A stretch of DNA of 64,000 nucleotides. It comes from JAFMKE01 sp964655225. Lineage in GTDB: Bacteria; Bacteroidota; Bacteroidia; Chitinophagales; UBA8649. The stretch is taken from positions 1 through 64,000 of the forward strand of contig CAZZMB010000005.1 in the NCBI GenBank assembly GCA_964655225.1. Reading direction: 5' to 3'. The notes under the pieces are model-generated. The model was given only the letters and a program-made list of their open reading frames with translations, was not told where the DNA came from and did no database searches. A program made the translations under genes and the position numbers. Below are positions 27,518 to 37,005 of this stretch, one piece after another (the stretch's first letter is position 1; each line of letters begins with the position of its first letter).

Positions 27518-27655
27518 AGCTTATGATTGTCCCGTAAATATAGGACTTACACAATGAAGACTCTCTTGGAATTATACACCTTTGTGGAAATCCTAAATAC
27601 TTGAGCTTTTACGGATGGACTATCGACTTTGTAGATGTTTTTTTAACGCTGACTT

Positions 27656-30193
27656 TTAATCTTCTTTAGATACTGTAGAGTCTTTTTCTTTCTTAATGAC
27701 AATTTCAATTGTACCTGCTGTTTTATTATAGTCAGCCACCAATACGTCCCCTTCTTCTGGCTTATGGTTTAATATTTCTTCAGCCAAGGGATCCTCTAGG
27801 TGTTTTTGAATTGCTCTGTGCAATGGTCTTGCACCGAATGCTGGATCATAGCCTTTATCAGCGATGAAATCTTTTGCAGCTTTCGTCAACTTGATTTTAA
27901 ACCCTAAGTCTTCTAGACGTTTGTAAACACCTTTTAAAACGATATCGATAATTTGATGGATATCTTCTTTATTCAATGAATTGAAGATTACTACGTCATC
28001 AATACGATTTAAGAACTCCGGTGCAAAAGTTCGTTTTAATGCTTTCGCAATAACACCACTGTTTGCATCTTGAACAGAAGCTTCTTTTGCTTTAGTTGAA
28101 AATCCAACGCCTGATCCAAAATCTTTCAAGTCACGAGCACCTACATTAGAAGTCATGATAATTAAGGTGTTTTTAAAATCAATCTTTCTGCCTAAGCCAT
28201 CTGTCAATATACCTTCATCTAGAACCTGCAATAATAAGTTGAAGATATCTGGATGCGCTTTCTCGATTTCATCCAAGAGAACCACTGAGTATGGCTTGCG
28301 TCTAACTTTCTCCGTCAACTGACCACCTTCTTCATATCCAACGTATCCCGGAGGTGCTCCAATTAATCTAGATACAGAGAATTTCTCCATGTACTCACTC
28401 ATATCTATTCGAATCATCGAACCGTCACTATCAAACATTTGACGAGCGATAGCTCTAGCAAGCTCGGTTTTACCTACTCCTGTTGGACCTAAAAATATAA
28501 ATGTTCCAATGGGTTTGTTTGGATCCTTCAATCCAACGCGATTACGTTGAATGGCTTTTGTAATCTTAGCAACAGCATCGTCCTGTCCAATCACCATTTT
28601 CTTCAACTCATCACTCATGGCAACGAGCTTCTTATTCTCTTTTTGAGCAATTTTGTTTACTGGGATACCTGTCATCATCCCGATCACTTCAGCAATATCA
28701 TCTTCAGTCACAGGATAGCGCTTAGTTTTGATATCTTCTTCCCAAAGATTCTTGGCAGCATCTAATTGCTCTAGTAACCTTTTTTCGGTGTCACGCAGTC
28801 TGGCAGCCTCCTCATAACGTTGACTTTTCACAACTTGCGTTTTTTCTTCTTTAACCTTTTCTATTTGTCCTTCAAGATTGAGTACATCCTTTGGCACCTG
28901 AATATTTCTTAGGTGAACACGGGCCCCAACTTCATCCATGACATCAATCGCTTTATCCGGAAGAAATCTATCGGTGATATAACGATTACTCATCTTGACC
29001 GCTGCTTTGATTGCATCTTCATCATAATTGACATTATGATATTCTTCATACTTACTTTTGATATTATCTAATATTATCAAAGTGTCCTCGATGGATGGTG
29101 GATCAATAATAACCTTTTGAAACCGTCTATCTAAGGCACCATCTTTCTCAATGTGTTGGCGGTACTCATCTAATGTGCTTGCACCAATTACTTGTAACTC
29201 TCCTCGTGCCAAAGCAGGCTTAAAAATATTGGAAGCATCAAGTGAGCCAGTAGCCCCGCCTGCTCCCACAATTGTATGTATTTCATCAATAAACAAAATC
29301 ACCTCACGGTTCTTTTCAAGTTCATTCATGATGGCTTTCATGCGCTCTTCAAATTGTCCTCTGTATTTCGTTCCCGCAACTAGGGCGGCTAAATCCAACA
29401 TGATAACTCGCTTATTGAATAATACACGCGAAACTCTTTTTTCTACAATTCTCAGGGCTAATCCTTCTACAATGGCAGTTTTACCTACTCCAGGTTCTCC
29501 AATAAGTATGGGATTGTTTTTCTTTCTTCTACTCAAAATTTGAGAGACTCTTTCAATTTCTGTCTCTCTTCCTACAATTGGATCTAATTTATCTTGCTCA
29601 GCTAGCTCAGTAATATCTCTTCCAAAATTATCTAAGACGGGAGTTTTAGATTTCGGCTTTGATCCTTTACTTTTAGTACCTCCAAATGCTTGTTCCTTTC
29701 CTTCTTCCTCAAATGTACCCTCTTCACCTTCTTCTGATGCCTCTGAACGAGTATCATCTCTGAGGAAACTCAATTCTGATTTGAATATTTGATAATCCAC
29801 ATCATACTTCGCTAGTATTTGAGTGACTACATTATCTTCATTTTTTAAAACTGAAAGCACTAAATGGTCTGTTCCTATTGATTCTGCTTTTAATAACTTT
29901 GCCTCTAAAACCATAATTTTAAGAATTTTTTCAGCTTGTTTGGTCAAGGGTAAACTCTTTGAATCATGAATCTTTTTAGGATCGCGGGATTTCATGGAAT
30001 TTTCGATGGCCCGTCTTAATAAAACAGGATTTATCTCTAAAGATTTTAAAACTCTTATTGCTAAATTGTCATTATCTCTTAGTAAACCAAGTATCAAATG
30101 TTCTACTCCAATGGTGTCGTGATTTAGGCGCAAAGCTTCTTCTCTGCTATTGGAGATAACTTCTTTAACTTCTGGTGAAAATTTTGCTTCCAT
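27656..30193 (-). CDS. clpC: ATP-dependent Clp protease ATP-binding subunit ClpC
   Basis: 845-residue AAA+ unfoldase partner of ClpP. Order: an N-terminal Clp_N double repeat (about 1-145), an acidic linker, AAA-1 with Walker A GEPGVGKTAIVEG and Walker B VILFIDEIHT, a middle domain, AAA-2 with GPTGVGKTELAR and SVVLLDEIEKAH, and a C-terminal D2-small domain. The UVR-like segment in the middle domain (SQRYEEAARLRDTEKRLLEQL) identifies it as ClpC rather than ClpA or ClpB. No mcsA/mcsB/ctsR neighbours are present, unlike Firmicutes. Confidence 0.95.
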   Translation of the reverse strand: MEAKFSPEVKEVISNSREEALRLNHDTIGVEHLILGLLRDNDNLAIRVLKSLEINPVLLRRAIENSMKSRDPKKIHDSKSLPLTKQAEKILKIMVLEAKLLKAESIGTDHLVLSVLKNEDNVVTQILAKYDVDYQIFKSELSFLRDDTRSEASEEGEEGTFEEEGKEQAFGGTKSKGSKPKSKTPVLDNFGRDITELAEQDKLDPIVGRETEIERVSQILSRRKKNNPILIGEPGVGKTAIVEGLALRIVEKRVSRVLFNKRVIMLDLAALVAGTKYRGQFEERMKAIMNELEKNREVILFIDEIHTIVGAGGATGSLDASNIFKPALARGELQVIGASTLDEYRQHIEKDGALDRRFQKVIIDPPSIEDTLIILDNIKSKYEEYHNVNYDEDAIKAAVKMSNRYITDRFLPDKAIDVMDEVGARVHLRNIQVPKDVLNLEGQIEKVKEEKTQVVKSQRYEEAARLRDTEKRLLEQLDAAKNLWEEDIKTKRYPVTEDDIAEVIGMMTGIPVNKIAQKENKKLVAMSDELKKMVIGQDDAVAKITKAIQRNRVGLKDPNKPIGTFIFLGPTGVGKTELARAIARQMFDSDGSMIRIDMSEYMEKFSVSRLIGAPPGYVGYEEGGQLTEKVRRKPYSVVLLDEIEKAHPDIFNLLLQVLDEGILTDGLGRKIDFKNTLIIMTSNVGARDLKDFGSGVGFSTKAKEASVQDANSGVIAKALKRTFAPEFLNRIDDVVIFNSLNKEDIHQIIDIVLKGVYKRLEDLGFKIKLTKAAKDFIADKGYDPAFGARPLHRAIQKHLEDPLAEEILNHKPEEGDVLVADYNKTAGTIEIVIKKEKDSTVSKED

Positions 30194-30323
30194 ATACTTT
30201 TTTATACTTCAATAATTAAGCCAACTGCTTTATGAACGACTAAGTTAAGTTTAATATTCTCTTTAAAAATCCTTTTTTCGACAATTTAGTTCACATCGAT
30301 TTGTGATTTATCTATAATATTGA

Positions 30324-30331
30324 TTAGTTTT
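30324..30331 (+). promoter_or_regulatory. -7 box of the STAS-rnz pair
   Basis: TAGTTTTG matches TAnnTTTG exactly. A TTG lies about 21 bases upstream, slightly longer than the usual spacing. The start codon is at 30373. Confidence 0.45.
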
Positions 30332-30372
30332 GAAATATAACCTAAGATTAAGCACGACAAACCTAGAGAAAT

Positions 30373-30741
30373 ATGAAGTATTCTATCAGTAAAGAAGATC
30401 GATATGCGAATATTCAACCTGCAGAAGAAAATTTAACTGCCGCTTTTGCGCCTGCTCTAAAAACAGAATTTGTTTTGTTGATAAACGGTGGACATGATAA
30501 TATTATATGTGATCTTAGCAAAGTGAATTATGTAGATTCTTCTGGCTTAAGTGCCTTCTTGGTAGGTGACCGTATTTGTAACGAAAAAAATGGCAAGTTT
30601 GTCCTATGCAATATAAGCTCTTCCCTAGAGAAACTATTGAAAATGTCTCAACTAGACAGTATTTTAAATGTTGTTCCGACACTTTCTGAAGCAATAGACT
30701 TGGTCTTACTTCACCAATTGGAACGCGATCTAAGAGAGTAG
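30373..30741 (+). CDS. STAS-domain anti-sigma factor antagonist-like protein
   Basis: 122-residue single STAS domain. The phosphorylatable Ser of SpoIIAA-like proteins is present in NYVDSSGLSAFLVGDR, and the last helix (PTLSEAIDLVL) is preserved. It would act in a partner switch with an anti-sigma kinase, but no such kinase or sigma factor is adjacent. The next gene (rnz) starts four bases later, so the two are co-transcribed, an arrangement without an obvious functional reason. Confidence 0.85.
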   Translation: MKYSISKEDRYANIQPAEENLTAAFAPALKTEFVLLINGGHDNIICDLSKVNYVDSSGLSAFLVGDRICNEKNGKFVLCNISSSLEKLLKMSQLDSILNVVPTLSEAIDLVLLHQLERDLRE

Positions 30742-30745
30742 TTTT

Positions 30746-31669
30746 ATGGCTGCTTTTAAGCTAACCATTTTAGGTAGCAATTCAGCGGTTCCTGCTCATA
30801 ATAGGCATCCATCTTCCCAAGTTTTAAGACATAATCAAACGGATATTCTCATCGATTGCGGAGAAGGTGCGCAGTTTCAAATGAACAAATTCAAAATTAA
30901 AAGAGGGCGTCTAAACCATATCCTGATTTCTCATATGCATGGTGACCATTATTTTGGACTTGTCGGCTTATTGAACTCATTTAAGTTAAATAATCGGCAA
31001 CATGCCTTACATATTTATGGTCCACCTGAACTAGAGCCTATCATTTCTTTACAAACGAATTATAAGGACTCGAATTGGCCTTATCCCTTGCATTTTTATC
31101 CCATACGAATGGGAGAGGTTTATACCCTTTTTGAGACGGAAGAACTCATCGTGAGTACCATTCCTTTAAAACACAAGATTGCTTGTAATGGATTTTTAAT
31201 AAGAGAAAAGGTCAAAGCTAGGAAAGTAATTGCAGCAGCCATTCGAACTTATAAGGTACCTAATCATACCATAAAGGCCATTAAGAATGGAGAAGATTTT
31301 ATTCAACCAACAGGGGATATCATACACAATGAATTACTTACAGCAAATCCTCCAGACTCCTTTGCTTATGCATATTGCTCTGATACCTTATACGATGAAT
31401 CGATAGTTCCTCTTATTAAAGGAATTGATGTTTTATACCACGAGGCAACTTTCAGGGAGGAAAGTAAAGATAAAGCAGCTTTACGATTCCATAGTACGGC
31501 AAAACAGGCGGCAAATATTGCTAAAAAAGCTGGTGTGGGACAGCTAATTATTGGTCATTATTCTGCAAAATATAAAGATTTATTTCCATTGCTGTTAGAG
31601 GCTCAAGAGGTTTTCCCTGCTACTGTTTTAGCTAAAGAGGGTGACAGCTATAGCATTCCAAATGATTGA
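30746..31669 (+). CDS. rnz: Ribonuclease Z
   Basis: 307-residue metallo-beta-lactamase-fold endonuclease that trims the 3' trailer of tRNA precursors. The zinc motif HxHxDH is in ILISHMHGDHYFGLVGLL, with additional ligands in YCSDTLYDE and IIGHYSAKY. The N-terminal LTILGSNSAVPAHNRHPSSQ is the family signature. Length matches the short bacterial form. It is coupled to the STAS gene. Confidence 0.95.
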   Translation: MAAFKLTILGSNSAVPAHNRHPSSQVLRHNQTDILIDCGEGAQFQMNKFKIKRGRLNHILISHMHGDHYFGLVGLLNSFKLNNRQHALHIYGPPELEPIISLQTNYKDSNWPYPLHFYPIRMGEVYTLFETEELIVSTIPLKHKIACNGFLIREKVKARKVIAAAIRTYKVPNHTIKAIKNGEDFIQPTGDIIHNELLTANPPDSFAYAYCSDTLYDESIVPLIKGIDVLYHEATFREESKDKAALRFHSTAKQAANIAKKAGVGQLIIGHYSAKYKDLFPLLLEAQEVFPATVLAKEGDSYSIPND

Positions 31670-31670
31670 G

Positions 31671-33026
31671 TTACTCCCGTTTTAGATCGTACTTTTCTAT
31701 TTTGTTATACAAGTGGCTTCTTTGGATGTCTAAAATATCAGCTGTTTTTGAAACATTCCAAGAATTTTTCTTCAACTTATCCTCTATGAACATGCGTTCC
31801 ATGTATTCTTTGAAGTCCTGAAATTTTTGAAATTGATCAAAAAGTAATTTTGGAGATTTAGCACTGACTGCGTTAGAGACGTAATTGTTTACGTCTTCTT
31901 CTGTGATTTTCTCTCCACCTAATATAACTAAGCGTTCGATGATATTCCTTAGTTCTCTGATATTGCCAGTATAGTCGAATTGACCCAATGCTTCAAAAGC
32001 TGAAGGAGTAATCGTTTTAATTGGCATTCCATAATCTTCACAAATTTCTTTAACAAATCTGTCTGATAACAATGGGATATCATTTTTTCTATCATTCAAG
32101 GATGGAACATGCAGTAAAATGACACTGAGCCGATGATATAGGTCCATTCTAAAATTCTTGGCATCTATTTCGGCCAACAAATCTTTATTCGTAGCTGCTA
32201 CTACTCTCACGTCAACTTTAATTTCTTTATCTCCACCAACACGAGTAATTTTACCTTCTTGCAAAGCTCTGAGCACTTTAGCTTGTGCAGAGAGATCCAT
32301 ATCTCCAATTTCGTCGAGAAAAAGGGTTCCTCCATTAGCTTGTTCAAACTTCCCAATTCGTTGTTTTATAGCTGATGTAAATGCTCCTTTTTCGTGCCCA
32401 AACATCTCACTTTCTATTAATTCTGCTGGTATTGCGGCACAATTTAGCTCAACTAATGGGCCTTTGGATCGGTTACTTTTCTCATGAAGCCAACGTGCGA
32501 CAAGTTCTTTACCTGTTCCATTATCTCCAGTGACTAAAACTCTTGCATCAGTAGGAGCTACACGTTCTATAGTTGCAAGAATCTTCTTAATAGCAGGACT
32601 TTCGCCAACAATATCACGGCTTTTTGAAACCTTTCTTTTAAGAACCTTGGTTTCGGTGATTAAAGTAGATTTATCTAATGCATTTCTAACGGTAATCAAT
32701 AATCGATTTAAATCAGGTGGCTTTTGCAAATAATCATAAGCGCCCTTTTTAACACATTCTACAGCGGTCTCGAGGGTGCCATGGCCAGAGATCATGATGA
32801 AAGGAGTATCTGGATTTTCCGCAGCTGCTTTTTCTAAGACTTCGATACCATCCATTTTAGGCATTTTGATATCTAACAAAACTACATCGTAGTGATTGTT
32901 GGATATCATTTCGTAACCTTTCGCACCATCAACAGCTTCCTCAACTTTATACTTTTCGTATTCTAAAATTTCTTTCAGGGTATTACGAATACTTCGTTCA
33001 TCATCTACAATTAGAATCTTAGCCAT
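31671..33026 (-). CDS. Sigma-54-dependent response regulator, NtrC/NtrX-like
   Basis: 451-residue transcriptional activator with three domains: receiver (phosphoacceptor Asp in DVVLLDIKMPKMDG, Lys in YDYLQKPP), AAA+ sigma-54 activator (Walker A GDNGTGKELVAR, Walker B GGTLFLDEIGDM) and a Fis-type HTH (SKTADILDIQRSHLYNKIEKY). The sigma-54 contact loop reads GAFTSA instead of GAFTGA. Regulators of this NtrX-like layout are common in Bacteroidota. No histidine kinase gene is adjacent, so its partner must be elsewhere. A -7 box (TAATTTTG, minus strand, 33053-33060) precedes it. Confidence 0.92.
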   Translation of the reverse strand: MAKILIVDDERSIRNTLKEILEYEKYKVEEAVDGAKGYEMISNNHYDVVLLDIKMPKMDGIEVLEKAAAENPDTPFIMISGHGTLETAVECVKKGAYDYLQKPPDLNRLLITVRNALDKSTLITETKVLKRKVSKSRDIVGESPAIKKILATIERVAPTDARVLVTGDNGTGKELVARWLHEKSNRSKGPLVELNCAAIPAELIESEMFGHEKGAFTSAIKQRIGKFEQANGGTLFLDEIGDMDLSAQAKVLRALQEGKITRVGGDKEIKVDVRVVAATNKDLLAEIDAKNFRMDLYHRLSVILLHVPSLNDRKNDIPLLSDRFVKEICEDYGMPIKTITPSAFEALGQFDYTGNIRELRNIIERLVILGGEKITEEDVNNYVSNAVSAKSPKLLFDQFQKFQDFKEYMERMFIEDKLKKNSWNVSKTADILDIQRSHLYNKIEKYDLKRE

Positions 33027-33122
33027 ACTTCATTAGAATTTTGTGCAGTGTACAAAATTATGTACAATTAAAATCAGAACCAAATTAATGTCCACTAAAA
33101 TAAACAATAGGTGGAATAAAAA

Positions 33123-33487
33123 GCAGGTCTATAAGCCGGGTTCTGTATCCGCCATATGGCGGATGCTCATTATTTATCTCGCTCCTTCATTACTGAAGGA
33201 ATCTAGCTGCCTACCCACGGAAATCGGACTAGCTATCCTCAGGCTCCCGCTTATTTGGCATTGCAACGCTATGGGTTTACTCACACAACTTGTCACCAAA
33301 CTGTGTCGTGAGCTCTTACCTCACGTTTTCACCTTTGTCCACCGGCTGGTGGATAGTTATTTTCTGTAGCACTTTCCTCCTAAATATTTAGGACTGGCCG
33401 TTAACCAGATAGCTGCTATACGTTGCCCGGACTTTCCTCTATCTCGTTCCGAAATTTCGAAATCAAAGTAGCAATGAGCCGACCTGC
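33123..33487 (-). ncRNA. rnpB: RNase P RNA, bacterial type A
   Basis: Catalytic RNA of ribonuclease P, which removes the 5' leader of tRNA precursors. On the minus strand the conserved P4 block GAGGAAAGTCCGGGCA is present (complement at about 33424-33440), and the 3' region reads ACAGAACCCGGCTTAT (33132-33147). The two ends form helix P1: GCAGGTC at the 5' end pairs with GACCTGC at the 3' end. A short U-run follows. Length about 365 bases is normal. A TATCTTTG promoter box lies directly upstream. Ends are set by the P1 helix and may be off by a few bases. Confidence 0.95.
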
Positions 33488-33491
33488 AAGG

Positions 33492-33499
33492 CAAAGATA
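33492..33499 (-). promoter_or_regulatory. -7 box of rnpB
   Basis: Minus-strand TATCTTTG, an exact TAnnTTTG match, ends four bases before the proposed 5' end of the RNA. This spacing supports that 5' end. Confidence 0.65.
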
Positions 33500-33545
33500 G
33501 CTTGATTAATCTATTTTCTGTTAAATACATTCGTTATTAAAATGC

Positions 33546-33553
33546 TAGCTTTG
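33546..33553 (+). promoter_or_regulatory. -7 box abutting the methyltransferase start
   Basis: TAGCTTTG matches TAnnTTTG exactly and ends five bases before the ATG at 33559, implying a leaderless or near-leaderless mRNA. No -33 TTG at the expected distance was found. Confidence 0.5.
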
Positions 33554-33558
33554 CTTTT

Positions 33559-34200
33559 ATGCGTAAATTAAGGTGGCAGTTAGCACAATTTTTTGAGCGA
33601 ATATGGTGGAATAATTATTTAAGAAATAAAACTCCACAAGAGTATTTACTATGGAAGACCGCATACTGGAAAAGTTTTTTAAATAAATTGAATATTGATC
33701 AAGCATCAATAAAACCACCTATAATGGATGTGGGCTGCGGACCGGCTGGAATATTTACAATTCTTCAAGATAAAAATGTAACTGCTTTAGATCCATTGAT
33801 AAATGAGTACCAAAACCTAAGTATTTTTAGTCAAAGTGATTATTCTCAGGTAAATTTTATTGATAAAAGTTTTGAAGATTATAATGCCAAAGAATCCTAC
33901 CAAATTGTATTTTGCTTGAACGCAGTTAATCATTTTATCGATTTAAAAGGAAGCTTTAAAAAGCTGAATCATTTTACAGCAAAAAATGGCCATCTAGTCG
34001 TCTCCATTGATGCGCACAATCATAGCTTGTTCAGGCATTTATTTGCGTGGATTCCTTTTGACATCTTACACCCTCATCAATATACTTTAGAGGAATACAT
34101 GGATTTCATGAACGATAATGGATTTAAAATACAGCAAAAATTATGTATTAAAAAGGCCTTTTTCTTTGATTATTGGGTGCTTGTTGGCCATAAAATTTAG
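33559..34200 (+). CDS. Class I SAM-dependent methyltransferase
   Basis: 213-residue protein with a Rossmann methyltransferase core. Motif I is visible as PPIMDVGCGPAGIF, followed by the acidic strand end TALDPL and motif IV-like IVFCLNAVNHFIDL. The N-terminus (RWQLAQFFERIWWNNYL) is aromatic and basic and may contact a membrane or large substrate. The acceptor is unknown. It is divergent from rnpB and stands alone. Confidence 0.82.
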   Translation: MRKLRWQLAQFFERIWWNNYLRNKTPQEYLLWKTAYWKSFLNKLNIDQASIKPPIMDVGCGPAGIFTILQDKNVTALDPLINEYQNLSIFSQSDYSQVNFIDKSFEDYNAKESYQIVFCLNAVNHFIDLKGSFKKLNHFTAKNGHLVVSIDAHNHSLFRHLFAWIPFDILHPHQYTLEEYMDFMNDNGFKIQQKLCIKKAFFFDYWVLVGHKI

Positions 34201-34308
34201 TGTTTTTAGTCACATTAATGCGTTCGAAAATTTCTAGGTCTAGGGTTTAATGGCTGCTGTTGATTCAAGAGATTGGTGCGTGAGAGAAATTAATATTAGA
34301 TTTTAGTA

Positions 34309-36912
34309 CTAGTCCTCTAAAAGTTTTTTCAACTCATTCAATTTCATCAAGGCTTCCACAGGGGTCAATGTATTGACGTCAATGTATTCGATAAGTTCTT
34401 TTAATGCTGTGGCTTTTGGATCTACAGCATCAAAAATACTTAACTGTGTATACGCAGATATTTGCTTTACATTTTCCTGTAAGTCGCTATCGATGTGTTT
34501 CTTTTCTAGCTGCTTGAGGATTTCATTAGCTCGGTTCACAATTTCTTTGGGCATGCCTGCCATCTTAGCGACATGAATACCAAAGCTATGTTTAGAGCCT
34601 CCGGGAACTAATTTTCTTAGGAACAAAACTTTATTTTTCAACTCTTTTGTAGAGATATTAAAGTTTTTAATTCTTGGGTATTTTTCTGCCAATTCATTTA
34701 ATTCGTGGTAATGCGTAGCGAATAATGTTTTAGCAGCAAACTTAGGGTGATTATGAAGATATTCAGCAATACTCCATGCTATCGATATTCCGTCATAGGT
34801 ACTTGTTCCTCGTCCAATTTCATCTAACAAGATCAAACTTCTATTGCTTATATTGTTTACAATATTGGCAGTTTCATTCATTTCGACCATAAAGGTGCTT
34901 TCTCCACTGCTAATATTATCGCTCGCGCCAACACGGGTGAATATTTTATCAACTAAACCAATTGTAGCGCTTTTGGCAGGCACAAAGCATCCCATTTGAG
35001 CCATTAGAACAATTAAAGCGGTTTGTCTTAAAACAGCCGATTTACCTGACATATTCGGTCCAGTAATCATGATGATTTGCTGTTCTTCATTGTTTAAATA
35101 AATGTCATTAGGCACATAGCTTTCCTCTGCAGGCAACTGAGCTTCAATCACTGGGTGTCTTCCTTCTTTAATGTCAATGACTAGTGAATCATTAATTTGA
35201 GGTCGACAATAATTATATTTTTCTGAAATCTTGGAAAAAGAGAGTAAACAGTCTATTTGTGCTAAAAGAAAAGCATTTAACTGAATGGGTTGTATATAGC
35301 TTCGAAGATAATTAACAAGTTCTGTATATAATTTTGCTTCTAAGGTTTGAATTTTGTCTTGCGCACCTAATATTTTGTCTTCATACTCTTTAAGCTCTTC
35401 TGTGATGTATCGCTCTGCAGCAGTCAAAGTTTGTTTTCGAATCCAACCTTCAGGTACCCTGTCTTTGTGTGTGTTTCTTACTTCAAGATAATATCCAAAA
35501 ACATTATTAAAGCCAATTTTAAGGGAGCTAATGCCTGTTTTTTTGGCTTCTCTTTGTTGAATTTCAATAAGAAAATCCTTCCCTTTCGTAGATATTTCAC
35601 GCAATTCATCCAACTCCTCGTTTACGCCGGTCTTAATGCTGTTGCTTTTGTGCAATTGAGCGGGTGCGTCTTCTTCTAATTCTCTATCCAATTTTTCAAT
35701 TAAAATAGGACAGGGATTAAGTTGGTCGGCAAGCCTACCTAGAGCTGTAATTTTACTAGAAGCCATTAGCTCTTTAATTGGCGCTATGGCTTGCATGGCT
35801 CGTTTGAGTTGAGCAAGCTCCCTTGGACTTATTTTTCCCGAGGGAACTTTTGCAATCATTCTTTCTATATCACCAAGCTTTTTGAGGGCAGCGATAAGGG
35901 TGGCTTGTGTTGCTGTATTGACTAAAAAGTAGTCTACAATATCCTGTCTCTCGGCTATTTTTACTTGGTCTACCAAAGGCATTAGAATCCATTTCTTCAT
36001 CAGCCGAGCACCCATTGGGCTCACTGTAAAGTCAAGAACGTCCGATAATGTTTTGGCGTCATTGTGATGACTATAAGTTAACTCTAAATTTTTGATACTA
36101 AACTTATCCATCCAAACATGGCTATCCTCAGTTAATCTAGAAAGTGTATTTAGTTGTTGAATGTCGGTCAAATGATTGTCTGCAAAATAATGGAGTGCTG
36201 CCCCTGAGGCCAATATTATTTCTGGAGATTGCTCAATTCCAAATCCTTTTAAGGATTTCACTTCAAAATGTTTTTCAATGGTTTCAGTACCATATTCATT
36301 AGTGTACAACCAATCTTCTAATCTATAATGGTAATATTGAGTCCCAATTTTTTCAAGATATAAAGCTTCTTGTTTTTTTGGAATCAAGACTTCCGAAGGG
36401 TTAAAACTTTGCAATAGCTTTTCCAGATAGGACAGGCTCCCTTCTGCGACATAAAATTCGCCGGTTGAAATATCAATAAATGATACTCCATGCGTGCTTG
36501 AGCCAAAATAAACAGAAGCTAAAAAATTATTATTACCCGTTTCTAGAATGTTATCGTTTAAAGCAACACCTGGTGTTATCAACTCTGTAACACCTCGTTT
36601 TACTATTTTCTTTTCCTTCGATGGTTTTTCTAACTGATCACAAATAGCAACACGGTAACCAGCTCTTACTAGTTTAGGCAGGTAGGTATCCAAACTATGG
36701 TATGGGAAGCCGGCCAATTCAATCTCAGATGCAGATCCATTATGTCTTTTTGTTAGAATAATACCTAAAACTTTTGCTGCAATAATCGCATCTTCACCAA
36801 AGGTTTCATAGAAATCGCCAACACGAAAAAGCAATATAGCATCATGATGCTTTGCTTTGATCGCATAGTACTGCTTCATTAATGGGGTAGGTGCTTTTTT
36901 CTTGGTAGCCAT
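34309..36912 (-). CDS. mutS: DNA mismatch repair protein MutS
   Basis: 867-residue MutS1 that recognises mismatches and recruits MutL. The mismatch-reading Phe-x-Glu is present in RVGDFYETFGEDA (about residues 32-34). Walker A is GPNMSGKSAVLRQ, Walker B SLILLDEIGRGTSTYDG, and LFATHYHELNEL is the following ABC motif. The C-terminal helix pair (LMKLNELKKLLED) for dimerisation is present. The length and Phe-x-Glu argue for MutS1 rather than MutS2. Single gene. Confidence 0.97.
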   Translation of the reverse strand: MATKKKAPTPLMKQYYAIKAKHHDAILLFRVGDFYETFGEDAIIAAKVLGIILTKRHNGSASEIELAGFPYHSLDTYLPKLVRAGYRVAICDQLEKPSKEKKIVKRGVTELITPGVALNDNILETGNNNFLASVYFGSSTHGVSFIDISTGEFYVAEGSLSYLEKLLQSFNPSEVLIPKKQEALYLEKIGTQYYHYRLEDWLYTNEYGTETIEKHFEVKSLKGFGIEQSPEIILASGAALHYFADNHLTDIQQLNTLSRLTEDSHVWMDKFSIKNLELTYSHHNDAKTLSDVLDFTVSPMGARLMKKWILMPLVDQVKIAERQDIVDYFLVNTATQATLIAALKKLGDIERMIAKVPSGKISPRELAQLKRAMQAIAPIKELMASSKITALGRLADQLNPCPILIEKLDRELEEDAPAQLHKSNSIKTGVNEELDELREISTKGKDFLIEIQQREAKKTGISSLKIGFNNVFGYYLEVRNTHKDRVPEGWIRKQTLTAAERYITEELKEYEDKILGAQDKIQTLEAKLYTELVNYLRSYIQPIQLNAFLLAQIDCLLSFSKISEKYNYCRPQINDSLVIDIKEGRHPVIEAQLPAEESYVPNDIYLNNEEQQIIMITGPNMSGKSAVLRQTALIVLMAQMGCFVPAKSATIGLVDKIFTRVGASDNISSGESTFMVEMNETANIVNNISNRSLILLDEIGRGTSTYDGISIAWSIAEYLHNHPKFAAKTLFATHYHELNELAEKYPRIKNFNISTKELKNKVLFLRKLVPGGSKHSFGIHVAKMAGMPKEIVNRANEILKQLEKKHIDSDLQENVKQISAYTQLSIFDAVDPKATALKELIEYIDVNTLTPVEALMKLNELKKLLED

Positions 36913-37005
36913 TATTACTTATATCCAATTTGGGATTAACAAAATTAACAATATCACTATGTTTGCAGGATTATTATTAACAAAATATATTCACTATATA
37001 TCAAC

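Noticed and set aside
33043..33369. 108-codon open frame on the plus strand
   Set aside because: It runs antisense through RNase P RNA, whose P4 block, 3' region and P1 helix all match; the protein has no recognisable fold.
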